This document shows positions 47,696 through 59,897 of a DNA stretch of 64,000 nt, one piece after another (the stretch's first letter is position 1; each line of letters begins with the position of its first letter). The stretch comes from Datisca glomerata. Taxonomy: Eukaryota; Streptophyta; Magnoliopsida; Cucurbitales; Datiscaceae. The notes beneath the pieces were generated by a model, which saw only the letters and a list, made by a program, of their open reading frames with translations, ran no database searches and had not been told where the DNA came from. A program made the position numbers and the translations under genes. The stretch is from positions 193,509 to 257,508 of the forward strand of contig QANY01002366.1 in the NCBI GenBank assembly GCA_003255025.1, written 5' to 3'.

Positions 47696-48817
47696 ATTAA
47701 CTCAACCTCAAATTGACGCCGAGTAAAATTAACCCAACTAGAAAAACTCGAAAAATTTACACCTTCGAAAATTTACCACCCAGAACGTAGTCTTCCTCTC
47801 TTAAGCGATTAGGGTTCGCAAAATCGCCCTACCAAATCGTTCGTTGTGCTCGAAATCGCCCTTCGAAATTGCAGTCTTCAAAGTTTTGCTCGAGTTATTG
47901 TAGGTGATCGAAGGACTCTGAGCAGGTTAGAGCTCTCTGTTTGGAAGAGGTATTTTTCAAGTCTGGTAATCAATTTCTAGTCTGTTCTGTTCTTCGAGTA
48001 TTTTGAAAATTATAGTTCGAGTTACCAAATCGAGTTCTATTCTTCGAGTTTTGCTCGTTGATTTTCAAAAATTAGGGTTTGAGTTTGGTCTTCAAGTTCT
48101 GCTCGAATTACCAAATCACTCATTTAGGGTTCGAGTTTTGCTTGTTTGAGCATTTATATTACACATGCAGTGAGTTGAATGAGCATTTGATCAATGTAAT
48201 GTTGCTTGATTCTTTGCATTTCCAGAAGTTAACTTTTTTATAACTAAAAAATTTATTTCAAGTTACTTATTAGCTGGTTTGGTATTACTTGACCATTGTT
48301 TGAATTTATCTCTAATTTATGTGTAAGGTCCTTTGCTCCCTTAACAAAGGTCATCTTCCCTTTAATGTTCCTAATCTTCAAAGAAAATTAGATTCTTCCT
48401 AATTATAGTTGCAATTGTGGTGTTGGTCAGTAAAGTGTTATATAGTTATTTTTAAACTTTCCTTTAAAGAAAAAGGCTGCTCCTGAACTGACGAGTGATA
48501 ATGACATGACATTATTAAAAATGAAAGTGAGGTGATAAATTGTGAAACGCCATGCTTAAGTAGTAGGTACACCAAACCATCATACTATTCTCTTTGTTTT
48601 TTAACATCGGCATACAAGTAATTATTTTTTAACCGTCTCTCTTCATATAAATTGAACTTGTAGATCAGAAGGACCTTATTATTTTTTCATCGTTCATTCT
48701 TTTTCTTAATAGTTTTCTACAAGTGTGGGTAGTATTTTCGAATGCTTCGTTTGAAGTTTTCAGATATTTTCTGTTCTGTTGTATACGTATCTAATTGAGA
48801 TTTTTTTAATTGTAGAG

Positions 48818-51420
48818 ATGACTCCATATCGATTTTCAATTCATGTGCATCATAGTGGTCAATTTGAATGGTCCACTCCTACAAGAAACTTAGGAGGTAA
48901 AATATCTAATTTTGATGACTGTGACTCGGATAAGATGAGTTTGGTAGAACTAGAGGATATGTTTGATTGTTCTGGTGTTGAATATACTACCATGTATTAT
49001 GTAAAGCCTGAGGAGGATATGGATTCTGGTTTGGTGGAGATAAGGACTAATAGGGATATAATGCAAATGTGTAGGGTAGTTCCACCTACTAGACTTATAT
49101 CATGTTTATGTTGCACATTCTCCTGAGTCTTTGCTTGCTGATGATTTGAATGTTGGTAATGAGAATATGCATGTTGATGATGAAAATGAAAGTGATAGTG
49201 ATTACTGTGAGGGGAGTAATAGTGTGGGAAGTGACAATGAATCTAGTGGGAGTAGTGATAATGATGCAAGTATTAGGAGTATTGACTTAAATGATATTGT
49301 AGACAATGAGTATGAGCTTATTAATAATGAATTTGATGTTGGTGGGGTTGAGCCACAAGGTCCAAGAGCCACAAGTGGAGCTTGATTTTGAGGAGTTGAT
49401 GAGGAGAATCCAAAAGTATTCCCAGAATTCATGGTTGATAGTGACAAATTAGGCATGAAGTTTGAAAACAGAGTTGAGTTTAAAGATGTTAAGGTACATG
49501 CTAGACAAAGTGTGTATGATTTGAAGTTTTTAAAAAATGAGGCATGTAGAGTACTGGTCAAGTGTACTGGGAGTGGCTGTCCATGGAGATTATATGCATC
49601 ATTGATGCAATAAGAGAATAGCATGCAAGTCAAGTCCTTTAATCCAGAGCATAGGTATTGTAGAACCTTCTGGAATAGGCATGTTAGTCCTAGATCGCTC
49701 ACAAAACTTTACATGGACAGATTTATGACACATCATCAATGGAAGTTGAATGACAATAGAGAGACAGTGAGGAAGGACTTGTTAGTGAACATTTCAACAA
49801 GCCAAGCATATAGAGCAAGACAATATGCTTGGAGGGAGATTGAGGGGACTTATACTAAACAATATGCTAGGTTGCGTGACTACTGTGAGGAGTTAAGATT
49901 CAAGTTGACAGGCCTCATTGATAGGACTGCTATCTTCCAAAGATTGTATGTTTGTTTAGATGCTTGCAAGCAAGGTTTTTTTATTGGTTGCAGACCTATC
50001 ATTGGCCTTGATGCTTGCCATCTTAAAGGTTCTTGTGGGGTCAGTTAATGGCAGCAATTGGTATTGATGGCAATGATGATCTTTACCCCATTGCTTGGGC
50101 AATTGTGAAGAATGAGTCAGGGATTCTTGGGGATGGTTCCTGTATTTATTATTCAGTGATATAAGAGGCGTGGATGAGTCCAAACAGTGGACTTTTATTT
50201 TAGACCAACAAAAGGGTTTGAAAGAGACTTTGGACGGTTATCCTACCTTTGATCACAGGTTTTGTGTTAGACACTTATATGCCAACTTCAAGACCACATG
50301 GAAATGTAAGGTTTACAAGGATTACATGTGGAATGCTGCAAAGGAGAGTACCTTTGCAAAGTTTGAGAAGGAGATGAATGTGTTGAAGGAATTAGATGAA
50401 GCTGCATATACGTGGTTGAAAAATCACCCTATCAAACATTGGACAAAGCATGCATTCAGTGTTTACCTAAAGTGTGACATGTTACTTAATAATTTTTTCA
50501 AGAGCTTCGATGCATACATCTTGGAATCTAAGGACAAGTCTATAATGACAATGAATGAGAATATCCGAAGGACTTTGATGAATAAGATACAATAAAAGAG
50601 GGCTGAAATTATGAAGTATGATGGTCTCATTTGTCCTAAAATTAAACTGAGGTTGTAGAAGTTTGTTGAGGCTTCTAGGAATTGTCAAGTTGTATGGAAT
50701 GAGAAATATAAATTTGAAGCTGATTGTGGAAGGACAGGTATGTGGTTGACTTGGATACTAGGTCTTGCAACTGTTATAAATGGAATGTGTATGTTATTCT
50801 TTGTGTGCATGTCATACAGCGTATTTACTTTATGAGCAGTAACCCTGAAGAGTATGTTGATAAGTTATATCACAAAGATATAATGTTGGCAACTTATTCT
50901 CATTTTATACAGTCATACCTTTAGCCTTAAGTCACTAATGATGAAAATATGGTGTTGCCTCTAAAGTTTAAATTCCACCTGAAAGGCCAAAGAAACAAAG
51001 AAGAAGAGACAATGATGAGTCAACAAATCCAATGGTGTTGAAGAGAAAGAATGTGACACTAACCTGTAGTAAGTGTTAGACATTTGGGCATAATAAGAGG
51101 ACATGCAAGGGGGCTCCAATTGCAGCAAAGAAAAGTGCTAGTCCAAGAATGAAGAACACTGCTATAGGCACCAATATGGGTGCAAAGAGGTTCGTGAGAT
51201 TTATAATAAGCTTCTACTTTACATGTAATATGTTTTGTTTATGTTCATTTCATTATATATTTGATTTTCACAATACTTTATCTTTTCATATTCCATCTAA
51301 AGCAAGCAATGTTGCTGGAACTCAAGCAAACAGTTTTGTTACTGCTGCTATTGTAAGTTAACCCTCCACTCAAGCAAGCAGTTCTGTTACTGCTGTTAGG
51401 AGAGGTCGAGGAAGGGGTTG
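48818..51420 (+). pseudogene. MULE transposase (mudrA-like), broken
   Basis: N-terminal PB1-like region: MTPYRFSIHVHHSGQFEW, FDDCDSDKMSLVELEDM, YYVKPEEDMDSGLVEI. An acidic linker follows (DDENESDSDYCEGSNSV; DNESSGSSDNDASIRSID). MuDR DNA-binding domain: GMKFENRVEFKDVKVHARQS, VLVKCTGSGCPWRLYASLMQ, MQVKSFNPEHRYCRTFWN. DDE domain: RPIIGLDACHLKG (first Asp), QLMAAIGIDGNDDLYPIAWA in a shifted frame, ILDQQKGLKETLDGYP (second Asp in the usual SDQQKG place), HRFCVRHLYANFK. SWIM zinc finger: DLDTRSCNCYKWNVYVI then CVHVI. A C-terminal knuckle follows (SKC.TFGHNKRTCKG). Frame breaks near 49380 and 50040 and several stops make it non-functional as it stands. Confidence 0.88.
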
Positions 51421-52406
51421 AGGTGCTGCTATTGGAAGAGATTCTGTTTTATGCTTTTGTAATGTAAACTGGATAGTGTTTGTGATTTTGTTTTATGCTG
51501 TTTGATACCGTTTTAGTGGATGTTAATAGGTTCTGGTGTTGCTTTTTGTGATGGATTAGGCTTCTATGTTGTTATGGGTGCTGAGATGTTAATATGGGCA
51601 ATTTGAGCATGTTAATAGGTGCTAGGATTCTTTTGTGGGATGCTAATATGTTGATATAGGTGCTGTTTGATGGTTTTTTGGGTTGTTAATATGTTGATAT
51701 AGGTGCTGATGGATGCTTTGTAAACTATTTTTGAGATGTTTTAAGATATATTTTGATGGATGGTTTTACCTATTATTTTGGATATGATTTTAGCTTCGGT
51801 TTGGATGTATTTTAGTGTAATAGATAGTGGAAACAAGATGATGGATGATTAAAATTGAAAGTTCACATTGTGATGGATAATGAGAAATCAGATTGAACTA
51901 GTGAGCTTACACGGGTCCTGCTGAGAACAGGTAAAGAAATCGCTAACATGTTAGGGTGAAAATTGATTTAATTAACTAAATAGACAAACAAAAAGTTGAA
52001 ATAATATGATAACATGAAGCAACATATATTAGTTGCAAAATCCACCTTTTTGTGAGTATATGCCTCCTTTCACCTTGAAGGTTCTTGGGCACTCATACCA
52101 ATTTTAGAAGACTAAAACGCTCATTCATAATCAATTACCTTAGGTTTAATGAGATATTAATTCCATTGAAAATGCTCATTCATAATTGATGCTCATTCAT
52201 AATTGAAGTACCAAATAAGTAGAAATAGTCATTCATAGTTAATCCATATTGTGGCAAGTTACGTCGAAAGAGTACAAAATAAGTTGACTACTACATAATA
52301 TCATAAACACACCTAGATAAACAAATAAACTTTAGTTTAATTTACATAAACCACTACTAATATCTTCTTTGGGGCATCCTATTAATAACATCCTCTTCAT
52401 TTTGGA

Positions 52407-52746
52407 CTAATATTGTTCATTCAATAATTTCATATTTTTCTTCAAAAGCTTAATCCTTTCCTTTGAATTTGATAAATCATCTTCGCAGCAAGCAAAATAT
52501 CCACAATCTGGATCATCCTCACTCTAATAGTAAAACAATACAATATTGGATAAATTTTCCAAACGTTCAATAAAACTGTAAAATATTATAGCATAGGCTC
52601 GCCAAGTATGCATAACAACCAAAAAATTTCCTCCCTGGGTTTGTTTGTGTGTACGATTTTCTGATCTGAGCAACAACTCCACAATAACATAGTGGTAGTT
52701 GTCGACGTCCATGTGAAACGGATGTCGTTGAGGTTGAAGAAGTCAT
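52407..52746 (-). pseudogene. GRF-type zinc-finger ORF carried by the MULE
   Basis: Exon 1 from ATG at 52746 reads MTSSTSTTSVSHGRRQLPL then CYCGVVAQIRKSYTQTNPGR and KFFGCYAY: the CxCG, NPGR and FFGC core of GRF zinc fingers, which bind single-stranded nucleic acid in characterised proteins. Exon 2 (52523-52407), after acceptor TATTAG, reads SEDDPDCGYFACCEDDLSNS and KERIKLLKKNMKLLNEQY, completing the finger (CGYF) and adding a coiled coil. I see no clean donor between them. The ORF converges on the transposase, the position of mudrB in MuDR. Its role is unknown. Confidence 0.65.
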
Positions 52747-53214
52747 ACCAATAATCTAGTACATGCATAACCTTAACTAAAATAAATAGTATGAGAAATT
52801 AGCAAACATTTACCCTAATCTCGAATTCAAAAAAATTTACCCTATATCTCGACGACATCCAAATTCATTTATCCTAATATCTCAAATTCAGAATCACTAA
52901 TCACTAAAACAAATATGACAAAATTCATCTTGCAAAAGATGATTTCAAAAGAAATTGAAAAAAGATTTCCCTAGATATCTCTTGTGAGAAAATCCTATGA
53001 AAATTTCAAAAGAGATTGAAAAAAGATGAAAACTTTAACAAGACAGATGTTGTAAAGAGGAAGAAGAACTCGAGTCTGCTCGCGAACGAAGAGGAAGAAC
53101 TTTGCGAAAATGGAGTTGAGGAAGAACTCTGCAAAAAAAAACAGTAGACATTTTTGTGAATGAGGGAGGAGGAAGAAGAAATAAAGGGGGAATTAAGGGT
53201 ATTTTGGAGATTTC

Positions 53215-53446
53215 ATCCCACATGGCAGCTGGGTAAATTAAAAAGTTAATGTGGCGTTAAACTACTTGCCACGTAATGCCATGTAGGTAGACCGTGACAG
53301 ACTGTTATTATTTTTAAACGGAGGTACTACAGAAGGTCTAACGTGAATGTAAAATATACTTATAGGTTTATTTTATAAATTTTTAAAGTATATGGTCTAA
53401 AATAAAAACTATTCCAAAGTGCAGGTTGGAAAACTGTAGTTTACCC
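53215..53446. repeat. MULE right terminal inverted repeat
   Basis: Inverted partner of 47466-47695, ending GTAGTTTACCC directly before the 9-bp duplication. Confidence 0.85.
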
Positions 53447-53736
53447 TTTATTTTATCAATTCTCTCAATATCCAGATTGGTTATGATAAAAAAAGGACTT
53501 CCAATTGGTTTGCAACTGATAGGCCGTCCATGGGGTGAAGCTTCAATTTTGCGTTTGGCAGCTGCAATAGAGGTACTGCTACCATGAATAGAAAAAGTGC
53601 TCACAGAAGATATAAAATATCTAAGCATGCTATCAACTGCGGATAACTAATTAGAAACCGCTTCTGATGCTTTTAGGAACTATATGCAAATTGTAAGAGG
53701 AGGCCAGTATCATTCTACAATGTCCCAAAGGACTGA

Positions 53737-54466
53737 CTAAAAAGTTGAAAGTTTTTCTGGTCTGATGGAAAAACTCTGCAGCTCCGGTGGTGTTTTCTGT
53801 CATCTTTTTGTGATGTTTGATACAGAAAAACAATTGACCTGGCCATCCATGTGGAAGAGAGAACTCTGAATCTCGTATGCAAATTTGTGCAGTACATTTA
53901 CGTCTTAAGATGTTTCTAATGCAAAATGAATATATACTTCATTTTGGTGCATAAAGCTGAGCATGTAGAGGTTTTAGATCAATGGCCCTTAAAGTAGGGG
54001 TTTGATATTATTTTAAAATGCTTAAAGCAGAAACTATGTTCCCTTCTAGTTTACTTTCCTACTCCTTTTCATCTTCCATTTCCAAAAGTCCAACAAAGGG
54101 TAAGTTATTGCATTCAACCAAAGAATGTTCAGTAGAACAAGGTTTACATGTAAAAAATACAACTCATTTTAATAGAATGTGTATAACATCTAATGCCGGC
54201 TGTTAGGCAAAACAGTTACAATTCAGTGACAAATCTAACCAACAATGCGTCGGAACGAATTCTATCACCAACCAAACTTATCAAAACAATTTGTAACACT
54301 ACATCCCTACTGTCCCTGAGAAGAAAATGAATTGTACGGGAATATAACCAATGTAAGATCAGTTGGCAATTTCAATCTATAAAACTAATTTGGTATGTAT
54401 TGTGTTCCATCGATGGAATTTCAATCTATAAAACTAATGTGGTATGTATTGTGTTCCACAGATATT
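53737..54466. other. Tail-to-tail intergenic region FAAH/HEMA
   Basis: 730 bp with no ORF of note. A 22-bp direct repeat (TTTCAATCTATAAAACTAAT then TGGTATGTATTGTGTTCCA) occurs at about 54370 and 54419 and may be 3' untranslated sequence of HEMA. This spacer lacks recognisable transposons. Confidence 0.5.
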
Positions 54467-56451
54467 TTACTTTTGGGCTCGTTTCACTTTTGCTCTAATC
54501 TTCTCTTCCAATATGGATATCTCTGTATCTAAATTAAACATTCTGTTAATAGCACTCATGTTTTGAAGTATTTCATCCAGTGTACGGCCATCAACCCCAT
54601 CAGATCTAAGGTGCTGTATTGGTCCATGAAGGAGTTTGTTCACAATTCCCATGCTAAGATCATAAATGGCTGCCTTTTTCTTATTAGAGATATCCTCACC
54701 CATTTTGGACAAACATTTGTCCAGTTCAGAAGCCCTAATCCTCTCAACATAAGCTCTAAACTTCTTAATGGTGGGTACAGTCTCAAGAGAATCTTTCCAA
54801 GCTTCAAATTTAATCAACTCGTCAATGATTATTGACTTAGCTTCAATAGCTTTCTGTAGCCTATCCTCCTTGTTAGCTGCCACAACTTCCTTAAGGTCAT
54901 CAACATTGTAAACAGCCACAGTCGTAAGATCTGAGACACACTGTTCCACATTCCTAGGAACAGAAATATCAAAGAAAAGCCGCTTCCCAGATTCAAGGTG
55001 TGCAGGAGAGAGCGTCTTTACATGCTCTTTAAAGAATAAGGGAGTTTCTGAGGCTGTGCAGGTGAAAACAACATCCGCTTCAGCAGCACATGCTAGCATC
55101 TCAGAGAATGGTTTGTAGATAATCTGAACATTCTTGAGCTCTTCACTAAGGGCAGTAACTCTGTCCTCAGTTCTGTTCACAACTACCATACTTTTGCATC
55201 CTTTGGCAACCAAATGCTTAATCACTAGTTTCCCCATCTTGCCTGCTCCAATCACCAACACTCTGGCAGCAGCACCACTACCATATGAAAATTCTGCAAG
55301 CTTCGTTTGGGCAAGCTCCACAGCAGCTGAACTGACAGATACTGACCCTGAGGCAATGTTGGTTTCAGTTCTGACCCGCTTTCCAACAGTAATTGCATGC
55401 TTAAACAACCCACTAATTTTTCTATCAAATCCGGGGACTCCTTGTCCAGATTTTACAACTTGTTTGACCTGAGCAAGGATCTGACCTTCCCCAAGAACAA
55501 GAGAGTCAAGCCCTGCAGCAACTTCAAAAAGATGCTGGGATGCATCTTTATCATACAACAAAGTTCTGTGCTTACAAAGATCTGAAACAGAAACCCCGCT
55601 TGTCTGCCAAACAAAAATAGAAGAATGTGAGGAACTGTAGGCTTCATCACTGAAAGTAAGAAAGCACTAAAGTAAAACAAGCACCTTTGACATCCATTCA
55701 GTCACTTCTTTAACCCCATGATGCTGCGACAATGCCACAACATAAATTTCCATGCGGTTACAAGTACTAAGAACAGCAGCTTCTTCTATATGGTTCAGAG
55801 CACAGATCTCCTCAATGACTTGAGGCCACTGTGCTTCTGGGATGGCTAGTTTCTCACGTATCTCTACTGGAGTTGTGTGAACATTTAGCCCAATGACCAC
55901 AATGCTGCTCCTTTCTTTCGTATATCCTGATGAAAAAAAATAAGAACCGCTTAGCTCCCACTAAATATCTGCAAAGGTTTTGCCTCAATCAATCAAAAGA
56001 TACAACAAGACTTGTGAATAAATGATAGTTTCAATCCTTGTTACTAGTCTGACATTGTACGGAAGCGACGCAATATCTCTAGAACGGATTTGTAAGGATT
56101 TTTAAGTGGTGCTTTTGTTGATTGAAAAACAATTACAGCACGCCAAATGCAAAAATTGTAGGAGAATATAGCATTTGACTAACTATTAGCTGACGACGTT
56201 TTGAGCATTTCGAGGGCCGAAAGCCTCAAAGCATCCGGACCGATCTGATCGCTCCCAGCCCGATCACCGGAAACCACCTCGCATCTAGGGATCCAACAAG
56301 GTCCTCTTTGAGAAATCAATTTCCTGTTCTTCGAGGGCTTGAAGAACACTCCGATTTGGGGAGAATAAGAAGTCGAAGGCAATGAGGCGATAATTGACTC
56401 CGCAGTGGGACGCCCAGAGCACGCTGCGAAGCCACTCAAGGCAGCAACCAT
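54467..56451 (-). CDS. HEMA: Glutamyl-tRNA reductase, chloroplastic
   Basis: Reduces glutamyl-tRNA(Glu) to glutamate-1-semialdehyde with NADPH, the first committed step of tetrapyrrole (chlorophyll and haem) synthesis in plastids. Exons 56451-56184, 55926-55685 and 55603-54467 (stop) splice with GT-AG introns of 257 and 81 bp to 548 residues, near the usual plant length. Residues 1-90 are a Ser/Arg-rich transit peptide. [19 protein letters not shown] opens the catalytic domain; the nucleophile Cys is in [44 protein letters not shown], the NADPH-binding [22 protein letters not shown] and [10 protein letters not shown] follow. The C terminus ([14 protein letters not shown]) is the helical dimerisation and FLU-binding region in plant homologues. 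No lesions were found. Confidence 0.95.
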
Positions 56452-56590
56452 TGTAAAAAATGCGAGGCAGAGGTCCTAAAACCCTGAAGTATTTGCGATA
56501 TGGGGAAGGCAGAGGAAAATGGAATATGAAGGAGAAGAAAAAGACGATGAAAAGGTGAAGCAGTTGGGGCCGCCGGGAGGGGGGGGTGTT

Positions 56591-56600
56591 GGTTATATAT
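56591..56600 (-). promoter_or_regulatory. TATA box candidate for HEMA
   Basis: The minus strand reads AAATATATAACC here, about 142 bp upstream of the ATG, leaving a leader of roughly 110 bases. It is the best core-promoter match upstream of HEMA. Confidence 0.5.
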
Positions 56601-57219
56601 TTCTCGACATTTTCAAAGTTGGGTTTGGATTTGAGGATGAAATAATTGACCGGACCATCATATAAGACACGTTTTCCAAGAGGAAAACCATTAGACTAAT
56701 TTGCATGTTTTTTCCGCGAGGCATGGAGATCTTCATATGGTTGATGGCCTTAATAAAAAACAATAATTCTAACATTAATAATTAATTCATCAAATTTAAT
56801 CAAATTATATGACAATAAAAATGATTCATTAAAATAATTTGACAAAATAACATATAAATGATTGTCACGTTACATTGTCACTTAAAACTTGATCAAATAC
56901 TTTATCGACAGGAAAAAAAATACAAAACAGTCATTTGCTTTGAAATATCAGGTTGTTGTCATTTATAACGCTGAACTATTATTTTTTCATTTATAACCTT
57001 CAACTTGTCATTTACTATCAAATCTAACCTTTCATCCATGCATTGTTAATTATCTTTTAGTTTATTTTAAAACGACGTAGTTTTGAAATATTAAAATTAT
57101 AAAATCACTCATATCAATACAACGTCGCTTTGACCTTCTATTTCTTCTAAACCCTATCAAACAAAACCAAGCACGTTGTTTTGGCCATCCATACCCTTAT
57201 CTTTGTGGCTCCTTCATAC
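56601..57219. other. Gene-free upstream region of HEMA
   Basis: AT-rich with no coding. 56925-57090 (CAGTCATTTGCTTTGAAAT, CATTTATAACCTTCAACTT, AAAACGACGTAGTTTTG) has the style of a MULE terminus and might be the left end of the MULE remnant at 59421-62527, separated from it by the later hAT and LTR insertions. Confidence 0.35.
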
Positions 57220-57642
57220 TAGGGGTGTGCAAGCGTCCCCAAAAAACTCTCTCGTCTTGAAAAATCGTCCCGATCCGAGCGGGACAGAACGAGACGCAAA
57301 TTTTTTGTCCTGTGCAGTATGGGACGGGACATGGGACAAGAGTCCTTGTCTCGACTTTGTCTCATCCTGTCGCGATATATATACATTGTATTTTTTTATT
57401 TTTCTGTAATTGATTTTTAACATTTATAACATAGTCTAAATTTCTAAAAAAGTCCCAAAACAGCCAAAAATGCAATAAAAAGGGAAAAATCCTGTCCCAT
57501 CCCGTCCCATCGCGCTTGGGATTTCCTCTCTATACGAGATGGGACGAAACTAAAAAAAACATTGTCCCATCCCAATCGGGACAGGACAAAAAGTCCCAAA
57601 ACCCATCTTGTCCCGTCCCGTCCCATCCCGTGCATGCCCCTA
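57220..57642. mobile_element. hAT-type miniature element
   Basis: The ends TAGGGGTGTGCAAGC and, reverse-complemented, TAGGGGCATGCACGG form short inverted repeats. Subterminal regions are packed with GGGACGGGAC and its complement in both orientations (57250-57390 and 57490-57640). The flanks CTTCATAC and CTCATATG are at best a decayed 8-bp duplication. Open frames inside follow from the repeat words. Confidence 0.65.
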
Positions 57643-57661
57643 CTCATATGACCATACCCAC

Positions 57662-59420
57662 TGTTGGGTGTTGCGGCGCGTGCGCAACGGAAGCGTGGGG
57701 CTCGAGGCCATTTAAAAATTGAACTTTTAATAAAGATCGAATTTTTTAATAAAACAAAACTTGCGCAACGCCACGATAACCAAATAAAAAACTTTTTATT
57801 GAAAATTATTTTTCAATCAGTCAGGATCCATTATATGTTTATACATTAAATCTATAACATACAAGGTTACGAATCATATACCTCTTGTAATCTATATCAA
57901 GCGCCTTTGCAAAACCGATCGATCTCCCATCTCACGAAATCGTTTAAACGATCAGTAGACTTTGAGATCCACATCAAGATATTCAAAGTTAATCCTCAAC
58001 GCACTAGGACGTGTGTGAGCATGTAAAATACTATAAGACACATTTTTCTGTGTCTAGATGTACTCAACACATGAGATCTAGATATTTACTCAGAAGGACT
58101 TTAGTGAGACAATTCTCTAAAAGAATGCGTTGATTATTCTTTCAGAGTTTTGATTAACTGTTAATCATAGAGAAACATCACTCTGACATCAGTTGTGTTC
58201 TCAATTCAATTTTTTTATGAACTGATGAACTGATTCATCAACTGAGGCTCATTAGAATAATATATGTATATTTTCTAGATAATGGCGTATCGGATTTTTT
58301 AAGGATAAACTGAAATAATATTTAATTATAAAATTACCAATTACAGTAAGACCCACTACAATTGTGCATAACTGCTGTGCCGGCACTGCAATGTGCCGTG
58401 AGGTAGTACTGTGCCTCACGGCACCACTATAGTGTCGTGTGACATTATAGTAGTCCATGTCAATCTCTGATACTCACTCAATCAGTGATTAACACGTGAT
58501 AATTACTGTAAATTAAATATTTATTTTAATTAGATAAATATCAAGATATCAGTTAATTCAAAATTAACATATCTGATTATCTCTATCAACTAACTAATCT
58601 ATTATTTCACAAATAATAGATTTAGTTGACTGACATAATTATCTAATTTCATAAATTAGATATTCTGTCTCACTTATCGATAATTATATATATATATATA
58701 ATTTAATTAATTAATTACATATAATTATCTCATAATTATGTACTTGCCCCAGAAAAATTTATGCTCAGTAGCCATTCAGTTCTAGAATTATCGCTTAAGA
58801 GAACCAATATACGATAAGTTAGGAAAGTTTGGATTCCAAATCTTGTAAGATCACGTTCACAGCCATCCACATCACTGAATCTTCAAAACAAAAGTCCTTA
58901 GCTTGTTTTACAAACAAACATTAACGAATGAATCAAAAGACCTAGTATACATGCATAAGAGTTCATAACTACTCAGGATTCAGACTGATCTACATATTAT
59001 CATCGAATTGATGTGTATTAAATCTTTATGATAAACGGCACGTTGATAAAGATATTAGTTCACATTGGTCCAGTCATATATAATCTCATTATATAAAATA
59101 CATTTACTAATATGTCTATACACATCAATGACCCGGATCTAGATCACACGCATTCATAACGCTTAGTGAACCGTACTAGCAACCAATCATTAAAGATTTT
59201 ATACTTTAATACGTTGCTGACAACTTTATTCATTAGCTATGATCTTAATCTTCTCGTACCAATACAAGATCATAGTCTCATTAATGAATATAGAATTTTC
59301 AGATATTAATATAAATTATTCAACAATAATTTAAAAGAATAATTATAAGAAAAATGCAATCCTCATTAAATTTTATATCAAAATGTCAATGCACATGCTT
59401 TGAAGGCATAACCCCTAACA
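57662..59420 (-). mobile_element. Solo LTR, family A, copy 2 (inverted)
   Basis: 1759 bp, reverse complement relative to copy 1. On the plus strand it starts TGTTGGGTGTTGCGG and ends CCCCTAACA. The flanks CCCAC (57657-57661) and CCCCC (59421-59425) match at 4 of 5. Shared with the other copies are the ATTGTTGAATAA block (near 59320), GATCATAG/CTATGATC words and the hairpin zone. It inserted between the hAT element and the MULE remnant. Confidence 0.7.
58393..58424. other. Hairpin inside LTR copy 2
   Basis: GTGCCGTGAGG (58393-58403) and CCTCACGGCAC (58414-58424) form a perfect 11-bp stem with loop TAGTACTGTG. It lies in the same part of the LTR as the hairpin at 3378-3405. Confidence 0.65.
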
Positions 59421-59897
59421 CCCCCTTCTTCGCAGCAGCTCGTGGGAAGCACTCCATTTTCTTCTTCTTTGGCTCTTATCGAAGCTGAAATTTCATATAA
59501 GCTTCGATTTCAGGTATTTTTTTCTTCCCATTTTAGTAGCTCGTCCTTCGATTTCAAGTGTCTTCGCTTTTAGGTATTTTTCTTCCCATTTTAGGTGTCT
59601 TGATTTCTGGAAGTAACTCCCTGTGACTAACTCTCGATTTTAGTTAATTACTCTCGCTTTCGCAAGGTATTTTCATCTCCCATTCTTGGATCTGGACCAA
59701 TAAATTTAGGTTTTGATTTAAGCTTATCGAATCTGTATTAAAATTTCTTGAGTTTATTGTATAAGGTTCGATTTAGTTACTTACCGGAGTTGTATTGAAA
59801 TTTCTTGAGGTCATCAAATCTGTACTGACTTTCTAGTACTAGAGAAATTTTGGTAATGTGCTTTTCTAATTTTGGATCATGTTAACCATTTGTGTAG

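Larger units (their letters stand above)
47466..53446 (+). mobile_element. Complete MULE with long TIRs and perfect 9-bp target duplication
   Basis: The ends GGGTAAACTATAGTTTTGCC and the reverse complement of the right end (GGGTAAACTACAGTTTTCC) begin inverted repeats of about 230 bp (47466-47695 and 53215-53446). The perfect duplication TTTATTTTA flanks it (47457-47465 and 53447-53455). Target length and long TIRs define Mutator. Inside are a transposase on the plus strand and a convergent GRF zinc-finger ORF on the minus strand. It lies in the last long intron of the FAAH locus, 66 bp after the copia element. Confidence 0.93.
31179..53736 (+). pseudogene. FAAH: Fatty acid amide hydrolase (plant FAAH, amidase signature family), disrupted
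   Basis: Plant FAAH hydrolyses N-acylethanolamines at membranes. Detectable exons: 31179-31288, 31435-31495, 31787-31864, 31936-32082, about 32832-32952, 33044-33119, 38020-38091, 38424-38475, 39024-39104, 39196-39279, 39409-39515, 39945-40037, 40200-40268, 41168-41232, 41675-41736, 53476-53572, 53677-53736. Phases agree throughout. Signature residues remain: Lys in MAIKDDIDC, Ser in DGSSSGP and GGGSIRIPS. Lesions: no first exon; the 31495/31787 exons join in phase, but about 90 family residues between them are absent; one base lost near 32021 (TTGTGGGAAAAG); one base lost and a TAA near 32840-32865; acceptor AC in place of AG at 41673-41674; one extra A in the run 53488-53494. Four elements sit in its introns. 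The ending ELYANCKRRPVSFYNVPKD suits the family. Confidence 0.85.

Noticed and set aside
48818..51420. Domesticated (MUSTANG/FAR1-like) host gene
   Set aside because: It has TIRs, a perfect 9-bp target duplication, frame breaks and stops, so it is a decaying transposon and not a host gene.
57444..57722. Opposing open frames near 57.5 kb
   Set aside because: They translate GGGACGGGAC words of an hAT-type miniature element.
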